This document shows positions 9,422 through 18,859 of a stretch of DNA of 64,000 nt, piece after piece; positions within the stretch are counted from its first letter, which is position 1, and each line of letters starts with the position of its first letter. The position numbers and the translations under genes are program-made. Source of the DNA: Thermosynechococcus sp. NK55a (lineage in GTDB: Bacteria; Cyanobacteriota; Cyanobacteriia; Thermosynechococcales; Thermosynechococcaceae); contig NC_023033.1 of assembly GCF_000505665.1 (NCBI RefSeq), positions 186,001 to 250,000 of the forward strand, in the 5' to 3' direction. The notes under the pieces are model-generated. The model was not told the DNA's origin and did not search any database. It was given only the letters and a program-made list of their open reading frames with translations.

Positions 9422-9871
9422 ATGGCAACCATCGTTGATATTGCAGTGAATACTCCCGGCTTTTCCACACTAGTCACTGCTGTAAAAGTGGCCAATCTGG
9501 TGGAAGCCCTACAGTCGCCGGGACCTTTTACAGTGTTTGCCCCCAATGATGACGCCTTTGCCAAGTTGCCCGATGGCACCATTACCTCCCTTGTGCAAAA
9601 TCCTGCCCAGTTAGGGCGGATTCTCAAGTACCATGTGGTTGCTGGTGCCTACAAAGCAGCAGACCTGAAAAAGATGGGCATCGTCACTTCCCTCGAGGGT
9701 TCCACCATTCCTATTCATGGTGAGAATCCCCTTGAGGTGAAAAACGCCACGGTTCTTGCTGCCGACATAGAAGCGGAGAACGGTATTATCCATGTCATTG
9801 ACACCGTCATCCTGATGGGATTGGATCCAGCCCACTCCTTTCAGGACACCAACATTCCCTACAAAGTCTGA
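9422..9871 (+). CDS. Fasciclin (FAS1) domain protein
   Basis: Single FAS1 domain spanning the 149-aa protein: [20 protein letters not shown] at the start, the conserved [18 protein letters not shown] block, the LKYHVV motif, and a final H-box-like [14 protein letters not shown]1 proteins take part in adhesion or surface interactions, but in cyanobacteria the role is unknown. ATG 9422 is preferred because homologues start right at the MA-DIVDIAV segment; an in-frame non-ATG start at 9347 would overlap the palindrome. No signal peptide with this start. Confidence 0.85.
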   Translation: MATIVDIAVNTPGFSTLVTAVKVANLVEALQSPGPFTVFAPNDDAFAKLPDGTITSLVQNPAQLGRILKYHVVAGAYKAADLKKMGIVTSLEGSTIPIHGENPLEVKNATVLAADIEAENGIIHVIDTVILMGLDPAHSFQDTNIPYKV

Positions 9872-9875
9872 GGTG

Positions 9876-10115
9876 TTAGCAGATTTCCCGCACCAACAGC
9901 CCTTGGCGGATTTTCTCCTCCACAAACTGGCGGTAAAGCTCTAGCTCTTCATAGGTAACTTTGCCGTCGGCACGAATTTGTTGCTTGATCTGCCCCATTT
10001 CGTCAGCAGTCAGTACCCCGTCAGCGATCGCTCGCTCTAGTAGTTTCTTTAGTTTGGCTAGTTCCGCCTTATCCGCCTTTGAGAGAGGGATTCCATTTGG
10101 CTGATACCGTTCCAT
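9876..10115 (-). CDS. Conserved small hypothetical protein
   Basis: 79 aa, charged, predicted mostly helical, with a repeated acidic pattern (ADGVLTADEMGQIKQQ, then ADGKVTYEELELYRQF) that resembles two helix-loop-helix units of the EF-hand or TerB-like kind. The calcium-ligand spacing is not complete, so I do not claim metal binding. Converges on the fasciclin gene with 4 bases between stops. Function unknown. Confidence 0.6.
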   Translation of the reverse strand: MERYQPNGIPLSKADKAELAKLKKLLERAIADGVLTADEMGQIKQQIRADGKVTYEELELYRQFVEEKIRQGLLVREIC

Positions 10116-10258
10116 CGGACTCTCGTCTCCACAACCTCTCTATCCTATTGTCACCCTGAAATGTTGGTGTCGAGGGGCTAACAACTTAAATCTTGATAAA
10201 CTTTAGTCATGGTTCACAGAGAATCTCCTATTCATTCTCAACCGGTTGGAAGTAAACA

Positions 10259-10657
10259 ATGCAAGTATCAGAAATGAAGTACGGCGAACGCGCCATTCAA
10301 GAAGGTCAACTGATGACATTTCCCAACCCCCGTCCCGGTCGGCAATACACTATTGAGATTACCCTGCCGGAGTTTACCTGTAAGTGTCCATTTTCAGGCT
10401 ATCCTGACTTTGCGACCCTCTATGTCAGCTATATTCCCCATGAAAAGGTGGTGGAACTGAAGGCCATTAAGCTGTACATCAACAGTTATCGCGATCGCTA
10501 CATTTCCCACGAAGAAGCCGTAAATCAAGTCCTCGATGATCTCGTGGCCGCCTGTGACCCCCTCTACATGAAAATCAAAGGCGACTTTGCCCCCCGTGGA
10601 AATGTACATACCGTCATTACGGTCGAACACCATCGCCAGGCGGTCAGTTCGTGCTAA
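10259..10657 (+). CDS. queF: NADPH-dependent 7-cyano-7-deazaguanine (preQ0) reductase QueF
   Basis: Reduces the nitrile of preQ0 to the amine preQ1 for queuosine in tRNA. The short (type I) form, 132 aa, with the catalytic cysteine in LPEFTCKCPFSGYPDFA and the QueF motif ELKAIKLYINSYRD. ATG 10259 follows GGAAG. It lies 19 bases upstream of a tRNA-Gly gene on the same strand. I looked for a preQ1 riboswitch in the 140-base leader and did not find one. Confidence 0.96.
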   Translation: MQVSEMKYGERAIQEGQLMTFPNPRPGRQYTIEITLPEFTCKCPFSGYPDFATLYVSYIPHEKVVELKAIKLYINSYRDRYISHEEAVNQVLDDLVAACDPLYMKIKGDFAPRGNVHTVITVEHHRQAVSSC

Positions 10658-10676
10658 GATGATACATTGCAAGACT

Positions 10677-10748
10677 GCGGACGTAATTCAGTGGTAGAAT
10701 GTCAGCTTCCCAAGCTGAACGTCGTGGGTTCGAGTCCCATCGTCCGCT
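10677..10748 (+). tRNA. tRNA-Gly (anticodon CCC)
   Basis: 72-nt cloverleaf. Acceptor GCGGACG pairs with CGTCCGC, discriminator T; anticodon stem TCAGC/GCTGA encloses loop TTCCCAA, giving anticodon CCC; T arm GTGGG-TTCGAGT-CCCAT. CCA is not encoded. Reads GGG codons. Confidence 0.96.
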
Positions 10749-11195
10749 CTCAAAACATCACTATGGGGAAGAGGAGTTTTGTCAGTAACCCAAGGGTAGC
10801 CGCCAAAAGCGCAGCGAAGAGCCCCTATACTCTTCCATCCGTTCTAATCTGCCGCTGAGAAATATCCTCTAATGGGGCTGCTACCGTCTAATCCCCTGGC
10901 CCTGCTTGCCCCCACCGATATATTGCTCCAGCTTGCCTCTACCGAATCAATTTTGTCCTCCAGTCTTTGAAACGGCATGTTACTGGTGGCAAATATCCAG
11001 CTTTTTGTCTATAGCCTGCAGGCTGGCCTGCCTCCCTTCAGGGGCATTCAACACTTAGCCCAACTCAGAACAGATGACAGGTTCACTCACCGCCAGCCTC
11101 CTTTATTAATCCACTCATACGCTTTACCCCTTGTGACTGCTAGGATGGGAGTTGTGCTTAAATTTTTAATTTTTCAATAAGGATTTCTGACGCCA
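10749..11195. other. Intergenic region, no gene recognised
   Basis: About 450 bases between tRNA-Gly and hisA. Short open frames lack ribosome binding sites and family motifs. The only symmetry noted is the 12-base palindrome AGCCTGCAGGCT near 11014. It presumably holds the tRNA 3' end and the hisA promoter. Confidence 0.5.
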
Positions 11196-11969
11196 ATGGA
11201 TGTGATTCCCGCCATTGATTTACTTGACGGCAAATGTGTGCGTCTAGTGCAGGGGAACTATGACAAGGTCAATGTCTTTCATGACGATCCTCTAAAAGTC
11301 GCCCTTTATTGGCAACGCTTGGGCGCCCCCCGCTTGCATTTGGTTGACCTAGATGCTGCCAAAACAGGAGAGCCGCGCAACTACGACCTGATTGGCAAAA
11401 TTGTCGCATCCCTGGAAATTCCAGTACAGGTTGGTGGCGGCTTGCGATCGCGCCAAGCAGTTGCTGATCTCCTTCTCCAAGGCGTCAATCGTGCTATTTT
11501 GGGGACCGTGGCTCTTGAGAATCCAGAGCTAGTTGCCAGTTTGGCTGCAGAATACCCCGGACGGATTTGGGTAGGGCTAGATGCTCGCAATGGCTATGTG
11601 GCAACGCGGGGTTGGTTGGAAACTTCAAAAATTTTGGCAACCGATCTTGCCCAAAACATGGCAGCAATGGGGGTGGCGGGGTTTGTTTACACCGATATTC
11701 AGAGGGATGGCACCCTCCAAGGACCGAATATTCCAGCACTGCAGCAGTTGTTGGCAGTAACTAATCGCCCCGTGATTGCCTCTGGCGGTGTGAGTTCCCT
11801 CAGGGATATTCTCAGTCTTTTTGCTCTGACACCCCATGGTTTAGTGGGAGCGATCGTTGGCAAGGCGCTCTATACCAAAGCGGTGGATTTACGAGAAGCC
11901 GTTCGTGCGGTTGGTCAAGGTCGCTGGCAAGACATTCCACCAGATCTAGGAAGCAGCACTTGGGCATAA
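11196..11969 (+). CDS. hisA: Phosphoribosylformimino-AICAR ribotide isomerase HisA
   Basis: Histidine biosynthesis: Amadori rearrangement of ProFAR to PRFAR. A TIM barrel of 257 aa with both phosphate-binding repeats; catalytic Asp is in MDVIPAIDLLDGKCVRL and the second in GFVYTDIQRDGTLQGPN; VQVGGGLR and IASGGVSS bind phosphates. AAGGAT precedes the ATG at 11196. Stand-alone gene; hisZ and hisG are 35 kb away in this window. Confidence 0.97.
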   Translation: MDVIPAIDLLDGKCVRLVQGNYDKVNVFHDDPLKVALYWQRLGAPRLHLVDLDAAKTGEPRNYDLIGKIVASLEIPVQVGGGLRSRQAVADLLLQGVNRAILGTVALENPELVASLAAEYPGRIWVGLDARNGYVATRGWLETSKILATDLAQNMAAMGVAGFVYTDIQRDGTLQGPNIPALQQLLAVTNRPVIASGGVSSLRDILSLFALTPHGLVGAIVGKALYTKAVDLREAVRAVGQGRWQDIPPDLGSSTWA

Positions 11970-12010
11970 CTGGTCTAAGATAGATTCGTTGTTAGGCCTC
12001 AACAAATGAA

Positions 12011-13819
12011 ATGCTAAAGCATCCTGCGTTCCGCTCCCTTAGTAAAATTTGGCAACTACTGGATGGGCGCGATCGCTGGCAATTGTTCGGTATTGGCTTG
12101 CTGATGCTGCTTTCGAGTCTTTGGGAAGCGGTGGGGGTAGGGTTAGTGCTGCCCTTTATAGCGGTTGTGGAAAAACCTGAGCGATTGAATAGCCTTCTCT
12201 TTTGGCGTCAAACTCCCCTCACAAATACAGAACAAGCTCAGTGGCTCCTGATACTGAGTGCAGTTTTTGGCCTTCTGTATCTATGCAAGAATTTGTTTCT
12301 TGCCTTGAGCAGTTATCTGCAGTTGCGGTTCTTGAACAGTAAAAACCGCAAGTTTGCAACCTTACTACTGCAGAGCTATATCCATAAGCCCTACACCTTT
12401 CATCTGCAAAATAATACCGCCACATTGATCCAGAATGTAAGTGAAATAAATAGTGTTTTCAACTTTTACCTACTACCCTTATTAAATGTTTTTGCGGAAT
12501 CCTTGGTTGTTTTCGCTATATTTTCAGTTATTATTTTGGTCAATCCCTTCATCTCAATTCTGGTTATCGCTTTAATTTCAATACTTTCTTTCATTTTCTT
12601 TCAAGTGTTTCGGCGCCAACTTCAGACTGTGGGTCAGCGCCGTGTTGGTTATGCCCAAAAAGTGATCCAAAGCATTAATGAAGCTTTGGGTGGGATCAAG
12701 GAACTCAAGTTACTTGGTCGAGAGGCTCACTTCCTCAAGACCTATGCTAAAAACATGACTGAGGAGCGCCAGGCTAACCTATTCATTCTATTTGCTCAGC
12801 AGGTGCCCCGTCTCTACTTCGAAAGCGTGGCGGTGCTCACTATTGTTCTGATTATTATCCTAACGCTACTGCAGCGAGGTAGTGTGGCCCAGGTGTTACC
12901 CTTGATCTCCCTGTTTGCCGCTGCTGCATTTCGCCTGTTGCCTTCGGCGACGCGCTTGATAGGTAACCTCAATTCCATAACCTACTATTCTGCTAGTGTG
13001 GACCTGGTTTATGACGATGTTTTGGAAGTGCGAACACTTCAGCGCTCTGAGCCTCTGGGCTGCCCAAGAAAGCCTATTTTTCAAGATTGCTTAGAACTCA
13101 TTGATGTGCACTATACCTACCCGAATGCCGCTCAACCTGCGATTCAAGGGGTGTCCCTCAGGATTCAGCGGGGGGAAATGGTAGGGTTTGTGGGGGCATC
13201 GGGCGCAGGAAAGACGACTATTGTTGACTTGATTTTGGGGTTGCTCACCCCTTCCCAGGGCGATATTCGCGTCGATGGCATCAGCATTTATGGCAACCTT
13301 GGCCAATGGCAAGGGCAAATTGGCTATATTCCCCAAGCAATTTATCTATCGGATGATACCCTGCGTCACAACATTGCCTTTGGCCTGCCGGATGAAGCGA
13401 TTGATGAGGAGGCGTTATGGGCAGCGGTCAAGGCCGCGCAGCTCGCTGCCTTTGTTGATTCACTGCCGCAGGGTCTGGATACAGTGGTCGGGGAACGGGG
13501 AATTCGTCTTTCTGGCGGACAGCGGCAACGGATTGGCATTGCCCGGGCCCTCTATCACAACCCTTCCGTCTTGGTGATGGATGAAGCCACGGCTGCCCTT
13601 GATAACCAAACGGAAGCCGGGCTCATGGATGCAATTCAAGCTCTCAGTAACGAAAAGACCATCATTATGATTGCCCACCGCCTGAGTACTGTTATGGGGT
13701 GCGATCGCCTGTACCTAATGGCCAATGGCCAAGTGGTCGCTGTAGGGAGCTACCAAGAACTTCTGCAAACGAGTCCAGACTTTCGAGCCATTGCTCAAGG
13801 GTATGCAGGAGTACCCTAG
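12011..13819 (+). CDS. ABC exporter, PglK/MsbA-like
   Basis: 602-aa half-exporter: about six membrane helices in residues 25-310, then an ATPase with Walker A GASGAGKTT, signature LSGGQRQRIGIARAL, Walker B VLVMDEATAALD and the switch His in MIAHRLST. The N-terminal EAVGVGLVLPFIAVVEKPE segment resembles the PglK group of lipid-linked oligosaccharide flippases, so a role in envelope polysaccharide or lipid export is plausible but inferred. Its TAG lies in a CTAG palindrome that also supplies the ppk stop on the other strand. Confidence 0.85.
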   Translation: MLKHPAFRSLSKIWQLLDGRDRWQLFGIGLLMLLSSLWEAVGVGLVLPFIAVVEKPERLNSLLFWRQTPLTNTEQAQWLLILSAVFGLLYLCKNLFLALSSYLQLRFLNSKNRKFATLLLQSYIHKPYTFHLQNNTATLIQNVSEINSVFNFYLLPLLNVFAESLVVFAIFSVIILVNPFISILVIALISILSFIFFQVFRRQLQTVGQRRVGYAQKVIQSINEALGGIKELKLLGREAHFLKTYAKNMTEERQANLFILFAQQVPRLYFESVAVLTIVLIIILTLLQRGSVAQVLPLISLFAAAAFRLLPSATRLIGNLNSITYYSASVDLVYDDVLEVRTLQRSEPLGCPRKPIFQDCLELIDVHYTYPNAAQPAIQGVSLRIQRGEMVGFVGASGAGKTTIVDLILGLLTPSQGDIRVDGISIYGNLGQWQGQIGYIPQAIYLSDDTLRHNIAFGLPDEAIDEEALWAAVKAAQLAAFVDSLPQGLDTVVGERGIRLSGGQRQRIGIARALYHNPSVLVMDEATAALDNQTEAGLMDAIQALSNEKTIIMIAHRLSTVMGCDRLYLMANGQVVAVGSYQELLQTSPDFRAIAQGYAGVP

Positions 13820-16053
13820 TGGCTTGCTTGTACTTCTTTGAGGGTGCGTGCCATTAAAACACGATGGGTACCCCGCTCCGCTTCTCCAGGTGCTGGCTGT
13901 CGTTGCTGGTAGGTGCCATCGGGTTGCAGTTCCCACGCTTGGCGATTGTCTGCCAACATAATTTCAAGTAGTTCTTTGAGTTCCAGTTGAATGGTTGGAT
14001 CTTCAATGGGGGTAATGGCTTCAACGCGGCGGTCTAGGTTGCGCGATCGCCAGTCGGCACTGCCAATGTAATACTCTGGCTGCCCATTGTTGCCAAAGTA
14101 GAAAATCCGGGAGTGCTCTAAAAAGCGGCCAATGATACTAATCACCCGAATGCGATCGCTCACGCCCGGTACTCCGGGGCGCAGACAGCACATACCGCGA
14201 ATAATCAAATCAATTTCCACCCCTGCTTGGGAGGCCTCATAGAGGGTGCGAATCACCTGCGTATCTGTAATTGCATTCATCTTGGCAATGATCCGCCCCG
14301 GCTGACCATTGCGTGCGTGTTCAATTTCGCGGTAAATCAACTGCAGGGTGCGATCGCGCATCGTGACCGGGGCAACAAGAAGCTTGCGATAATCCCGCTG
14401 GCGGGCATAGCCCGTGAGCACATTAAAGAGTTCCGAGAGATCTGCTCCCAATTCCGCGCGGCAGGAAAATAGCCCCAAGTCCTCATACAGACCAGCAGTT
14501 TTGGGATTGTAATTGCCAGTGCCAATGTGGACATAGCGGCGAATTTGTCCCGCCTCTTGGCGCACAACCAGAACTGTTTTGGTGTGAGTCTTCAGACCCG
14601 GTACACCATAGACCACATGGACACCCACTTTCTCCAGCTTCCGTGCCCAGAGGATATTATTTTCCTCATCAAAGCGCGCCTTCAGTTCCACCAAAACCGC
14701 CACCTGTTTGCCATTCTCTGCCGCTTTAATCAGGGCACTGACAATCGGCGAGTCACCGGAGGTGCGATAGAGGGTCATCTTAATGGCCAGCACTTGGGGA
14801 TCATGGGCCGCCAAAGTGATAAAGCGCTGTACCGTTGCCGCAAAGGAATGGTAGGGGTGATGAACGATAATATCCCCTTCGCGAATGAGACTAAAGAGTT
14901 CGTTGGCAACAGCTTCCCAATAGTCGGTGCCAAGAGTGGTAATTTCACTGCTTGTGTCAAACATGGATTCCCGTTCCTCTACCCGCTGCCAACTGGGGGG
15001 AACTTGGGGTTGCCACTCGGGATCCTTTAACTGGGGCAAGGGCAATCCCATAAAGGCAAACAAATCATTCAAGCACAACAGACCATCGAGTTCATAGACA
15101 TCGATCTCCTCGAGATCCATCTCTTCCATTAGGGTTTGCCTCAGAAGCGGTGGAATGCCCCGCTGCACCTCCAGACGCACCACAGAGCCAAAGCGCCGTT
15201 TACGAATTTCCTGTTCAATGGCAATCAGTAAATCATCGGCCTTGTCCGTTTCTAGTTCGAGGTCGGCACTGCGGGTAATGCGAAAGGCAAAGTAGGCCTG
15301 AATCTCCATCCCCGGAAAGAGAGCACTGAGGTTGTGGGCAATAATTTCTTCGAGGGGAACGCCCAGCCAATGAATACCTTGGGGCGAGTGCAAGTGCTGG
15401 GGAAGGGCAACAAAGCGTGGAAACTGATTGGGTACCTTCACCCGTGCCAGTCGTTCTTGGCCAGATTCTGGATCACGAATTAGGACAGCAAGGTTAAGGC
15501 TGAGGCTAGAAATATAGGGGAAAGGGTGCGCTGGATCAACGGCTAAGGGGGTGAGCACGGGGAACACTTGGGCTTGGAAGTAGTCGTTAAGGTAGGCCTG
15601 CTGCTCGGGCGTCAACTCATTAAAGCGAGTGAGGAAAATAGATTCCTTGGCCAAGAGGGCACGCAGTTCTTGGTCGAAATAGCGGTGTTGCTCCGTAACA
15701 ATCGGTAAGAGATATTGCCGCACTGCCTGCAATTGCTCCGCTGGAGGCATGCCATCGGCTCCGCCTTGGAGAATGCCACTTTCCACTTGCTGCTTCAAAC
15801 CGGCCACGCGCACCATGAAAAATTCATCCAAGTTGGCACTGAAAATGGCCATAAATTTGAGCCGCTCTAGTAGCGGTGTGCGAGGGTCATAGGCTTCGTG
15901 GAGTACCCGCTTATTAAATTCCAGCCAGCTTAAAGAGCGATTGAAGTAGTATTGCGGATCCTGCAGATCAATGGCTTCGGGTGCTTTACGGCGAGGGGAC
16001 TTCGCAGAGGGCATAGCCGTTTGTTCTTGTTCATTGGTCACACTAGCTTCCAC
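13816..16053 (-). CDS. ppk: Polyphosphate kinase 1
   Basis: Makes polyphosphate from ATP reversibly through a phosphohistidine. 745 aa, full PPK1 architecture: N domain starting YYFNRSLSWLEFNKRVL, head domain, and two C-terminal phospholipase-D-like domains. The probable phospho-accepting His509 is in YVHIGTGNYNPKT. An alternative in-frame ATG at 16014 would remove 13 poorly conserved residues. Divergent from lysS. Confidence 0.97.
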   Translation of the reverse strand: MEASVTNEQEQTAMPSAKSPRRKAPEAIDLQDPQYYFNRSLSWLEFNKRVLHEAYDPRTPLLERLKFMAIFSANLDEFFMVRVAGLKQQVESGILQGGADGMPPAEQLQAVRQYLLPIVTEQHRYFDQELRALLAKESIFLTRFNELTPEQQAYLNDYFQAQVFPVLTPLAVDPAHPFPYISSLSLNLAVLIRDPESGQERLARVKVPNQFPRFVALPQHLHSPQGIHWLGVPLEEIIAHNLSALFPGMEIQAYFAFRITRSADLELETDKADDLLIAIEQEIRKRRFGSVVRLEVQRGIPPLLRQTLMEEMDLEEIDVYELDGLLCLNDLFAFMGLPLPQLKDPEWQPQVPPSWQRVEERESMFDTSSEITTLGTDYWEAVANELFSLIREGDIIVHHPYHSFAATVQRFITLAAHDPQVLAIKMTLYRTSGDSPIVSALIKAAENGKQVAVLVELKARFDEENNILWARKLEKVGVHVVYGVPGLKTHTKTVLVVRQEAGQIRRYVHIGTGNYNPKTAGLYEDLGLFSCRAELGADLSELFNVLTGYARQRDYRKLLVAPVTMRDRTLQLIYREIEHARNGQPGRIIAKMNAITDTQVIRTLYEASQAGVEIDLIIRGMCCLRPGVPGVSDRIRVISIIGRFLEHSRIFYFGNNGQPEYYIGSADWRSRNLDRRVEAITPIEDPTIQLELKELLEIMLADNRQAWELQPDGTYQQRQPAPGEAERGTHRVLMARTLKEVQASH

Positions 16054-16145
16054 TGTACTCGATTCCCCTTTTGCAGCGTTGCCACCGATTCCAGAGCGTA
16101 CAATAAGAAGGTTAAGGTTTGCTAATCGGGAGACTTTCTACCAAT

Positions 16146-17666
16146 ATGGCCGACGTGGGGGCAACGGGAGCCGAAATTCGGGCAACACGGATTGAGAAAG
16201 CAAAAACATTGCAAGCAAAGGGAATGAGCCCCTATGCCTATCGCTGGGAGCGCACCCATACTGCAGCAGTGCTGCAAGAAAAATATGCCCATTTGGCTGC
16301 TGGCGAAGCGGTGGGCGATCGCGTGAGGGTGGCTGGTCGCATTATGGCGCGGCGCGTCTTTGGCAAGCTGGCCTTTTTTACGCTTCAGGATGACAGCGGC
16401 ACGATTCAGCTTTACCTCGATAAGCAAACCATTAGCCAAGGCATGGGGGAAGGCGCCTTTGCTGATTTAAAACACCTGACCGATGTCGGCGATATCCTTG
16501 GCGCTGTCGGTACCCTCAAGCGCACCGAGAAGGGCGAACTCTCGGTTGTGGTGGAATCCTACACCATGCTGACAAAATCATTGTTGCCCCTACCGGACAA
16601 ATGGCACGGTCTCACGGATGTGGAAAAGCGCTATCGTCAGCGCTATGTAGATCTCATCGTCAACCCCCAAGTTCGTGACACATTCCGCAAGCGAGCACTC
16701 ATCACTGCCGCCATTCGTCGCTACCTCAATGAGCAGGGCTTTATTGAAATTGAAACACCTGTTCTCCAGGCGGAAGCTGGGGGTGCCGAGGCACGTCCTT
16801 TTATTACCTACCACAACACCTTGGAGATGCAGCTTTATTTGCGGATTGCCACCGAACTCCACCTGAAGCGCCTGATTGTTGGTGGGTTTGAGAAGGTGTA
16901 TGAACTGGGGCGCATCTTTCGCAATGAGGGTATCTCAACCAAGCACAACCCTGAATTTACATCCATTGAGGTCTATCAGGCCTACGCCGACTATAACGAT
17001 ATGATGACGCTGACGGAGGCGATGATTACCACAGCGGCGATGGAGGTGTTGGGCACACTCAAAATCACCTATCAAGGGGAAACAATTGATCTGACGCCGC
17101 CATGGCGACGGGTGACAATGCACGATGTGGTGTTGGCAGCCACTGAGATTGACTTTCGCCAATTAAAAGATCTGACAGCGGCTAAAACAGCTGCTCAAAA
17201 GGTAGGTGTAAAAGACTTAGACACCTGTGACACGATTGGCCGAGTGCTCAATGAAGTTTTTGAGCAAATCGTTGAACCTACATTGATTCAGCCCACCTTT
17301 GTTCTCGACTACCCTGTGGAGATTTCTCCCTTGGCCAAGCCCCACCGCAGTCAGCCGGGACTGGTGGAGCGATTTGAATTATTTATCGTTGGCCGCGAGC
17401 ATGCCAATAGTTTTTCGGAGTTAACAGATCCCTTGGATCAACGGCAACGCTTGGAGGAACAAGCACGGCGCAAGGCGGCTGGGGATTTGGAAGCCCATAG
17501 TGTTGATGAAGATTTTCTCACCGCCTTAGAACATGGAATGCCGCCCACAGGAGGTTTAGGAATTGGCATTGACCGCTTGGTAATGCTGCTCACGGATTCG
17601 CCAAGTATTCGGGATGTGATTGCTTTCCCGCTGTTACGTCCTGAATCGGTGGGTAGTCAGGTTTGA
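16146..17666 (+). CDS. lysS: Lysyl-tRNA synthetase, class II
   Basis: Charges tRNA-Lys. 506 aa: an N-terminal OB-fold anticodon-binding domain ([20 protein letters not shown]) and the class II catalytic core with motif 2 (FRNEGIS then [14 protein letters not shown]) and motif 3 ([20 protein letters not shown]). ATG 16146 is chosen over an in-frame TTG at 16119, which adds nine residues not seen in relatives. 76 bases upstream of clpS. Confidence 0.97.
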   Translation: MADVGATGAEIRATRIEKAKTLQAKGMSPYAYRWERTHTAAVLQEKYAHLAAGEAVGDRVRVAGRIMARRVFGKLAFFTLQDDSGTIQLYLDKQTISQGMGEGAFADLKHLTDVGDILGAVGTLKRTEKGELSVVVESYTMLTKSLLPLPDKWHGLTDVEKRYRQRYVDLIVNPQVRDTFRKRALITAAIRRYLNEQGFIEIETPVLQAEAGGAEARPFITYHNTLEMQLYLRIATELHLKRLIVGGFEKVYELGRIFRNEGISTKHNPEFTSIEVYQAYADYNDMMTLTEAMITTAAMEVLGTLKITYQGETIDLTPPWRRVTMHDVVLAATEIDFRQLKDLTAAKTAAQKVGVKDLDTCDTIGRVLNEVFEQIVEPTLIQPTFVLDYPVEISPLAKPHRSQPGLVERFELFIVGREHANSFSELTDPLDQRQRLEEQARRKAAGDLEAHSVDEDFLTALEHGMPPTGGLGIGIDRLVMLLTDSPSIRDVIAFPLLRPESVGSQV

Positions 17667-17742
17667 TGGGTTTGCTAAAATCTTAAGCGTATTTACTGAC
17701 TGTCTTACCCTGAGTGTCCACTGAATGGAGGCATAGCCAACA

Positions 17743-18024
17743 ATGTCAGTGCAAACTATTGAAAAGCCCGCAACCGTTCGCAAGTTGGCTCCCCGTTATC
17801 GGGTGCTCCTTCACAATGACAACGTCAACTCTATGGAGTATGTGGTGGAGGTATTGCTGAAGACGGTGCCAAGCCTCACCCAACCCCAGGCCGTGGATAT
17901 TATGATGGAGGCACACCTGACGGGGGTTGCCCTAGTGATTACCTGTGCCCTTGAGCACGCTGAATTTTACTGTGAAGGCCTGAAAATGGCAGGGCTAACG
18001 AGTACCATTGAACCGACTGAGTAA
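17743..18024 (+). CDS. clpS: ATP-dependent Clp protease adaptor ClpS
   Basis: Delivers N-degron substrates to ClpC/ClpA-ClpP. 93 aa, ClpS fold, with the YRVLLHNDNVNSMEYVVEVL signature and the VALVITCALEHAEFY helix near the N-degron pocket. GGAGG upstream of the ATG at 17743. Its end overlaps the proposed start of the CPBP protease gene by 17 bases. Cyanobacteria often have two ClpS forms; I cannot assign which this is. Confidence 0.94.
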   Translation: MSVQTIEKPATVRKLAPRYRVLLHNDNVNSMEYVVEVLLKTVPSLTQPQAVDIMMEAHLTGVALVITCALEHAEFYCEGLKMAGLTSTIEPTE

Positions 18025-18859
18025 ACCACTGTTTTCCCAGTTTTGGCGGCAAATGATCCGCCGCCCCTTTTGGATTCGGGTTTTTAGTTTTGCCCTGACG
18101 CTGCTGCTGCTGTGGTTGCCCCTTGGCCTAGGGCTCTATTTTGCTTGGGGAGAAGGGGGAGCAGCTAGCTTTGTCAATATGGGGCTGTTGTACCTCATTT
18201 TTATTCTCTTGCTGCGAGTCTGGGGGCAGCGGGTACACCACCAGCGATCGCCCCTCGTGTTTTATGGCCTGAAGGGCGGTTGGAACTTTGGGCGGGATGC
18301 TTTGCTGGGGTGGCTAGCGGGTGTGTTTTTGGTTGGCCTGCTATTTGCCATTGAGGGGCTTTTGGGTTGGGTGAGCTGGCAGGGGCTGCCGGATCGCTTT
18401 GGTCTGGTGCTGCTGGATGGCGTCCTAACCGGTGTTGCTGTGGGCTTTGCTGAGGAATTGTTGTTTCGGGGCTGGCTGTTGCAGGAACTAGAGCTAGAGT
18501 ACCAACCGTGGTTTGCTCTCTTGCTCAATGGCCTGATTTTTGCGGCGTTGCACTATCTGCATCCCTTAGAGGTGATTTTAGCCACATGGCCGCAGTTTTT
18601 TGGCTTAGCACTGTTGGGTTGGATTCTCAGTTTGAGTAAATGGGTCTTTGGTGGCCGTTTAGGCTTTCCCATGGGACTTCACGGTGGCTTAGTCTGGGCT
18701 TATTTTGGTGTCAATGTGGGAAAATTGGTGACCTACACCGGTGTGGCACCAGAGTGGCTAACGGGCATTAACGGTAACCCGATCGCCGGCCTGCTGGGGG
18801 TGGGTATTTTAATTCTGGTGGCTTTGGGGCTTAGCTATCGCGTCGCAACCGCACCATAA
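18008..18859 (+). CDS. CPBP family intramembrane glutamic endopeptidase (CAAX/Abi type)
   Basis: Integral membrane protein of about 283 aa with seven or so hydrophobic segments. The CPBP active-site motif 1, EELLFRGWLLQE (EExxxR), lies near residue 152, and motif 2, FAALHY (FxxxH), near 180. Relatives are prenyl-protein proteases or bacteriocin-immunity proteins; the substrate here is unknown. Start uncertain: TTG at 18008 overlaps clpS, while ATG 18053 gives a 268-aa protein keeping every motif. The 3' end overlaps rsmB on the other strand by 29 bases. Confidence 0.82.
   Translation: MNRLSKPLFSQFWRQMIRRPFWIRVFSFALTLLLLWLPLGLGLYFAWGEGGAASFVNMGLLYLIFILLLRVWGQRVHHQRSPLVFYGLKGGWNFGRDALLGWLAGVFLVGLLFAIEGLLGWVSWQGLPDRFGLVLLDGVLTGVAVGFAEELLFRGWLLQELELEYQPWFALLLNGLIFAALHYLHPLEVILATWPQFFGLALLGWILSLSKWVFGGRLGFPMGLHGGLVWAYFGVNVGKLVTYTGVAPEWLTGINGNPIAGLLGVGILILVALGLSYRVATAP

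Noticed and set aside
10116-10258. preQ1 riboswitch ahead of queF
   Set aside because: The compact preQ1-I pattern (G/C stem, C-rich loop and A-rich tail near the ribosome binding site) is not present; only unrelated AT-rich sequence is seen.
10977-11180. Open frame of 67 codons before hisA
   Set aside because: No ribosome binding site, no family motif, and composition like noncoding DNA.
13816-13819. CTAG shared by the stops of the ABC exporter and ppk
   Set aside because: A neat convergent overlap, but palindromic CTAG supplying both TAG stops is a simple packing effect.
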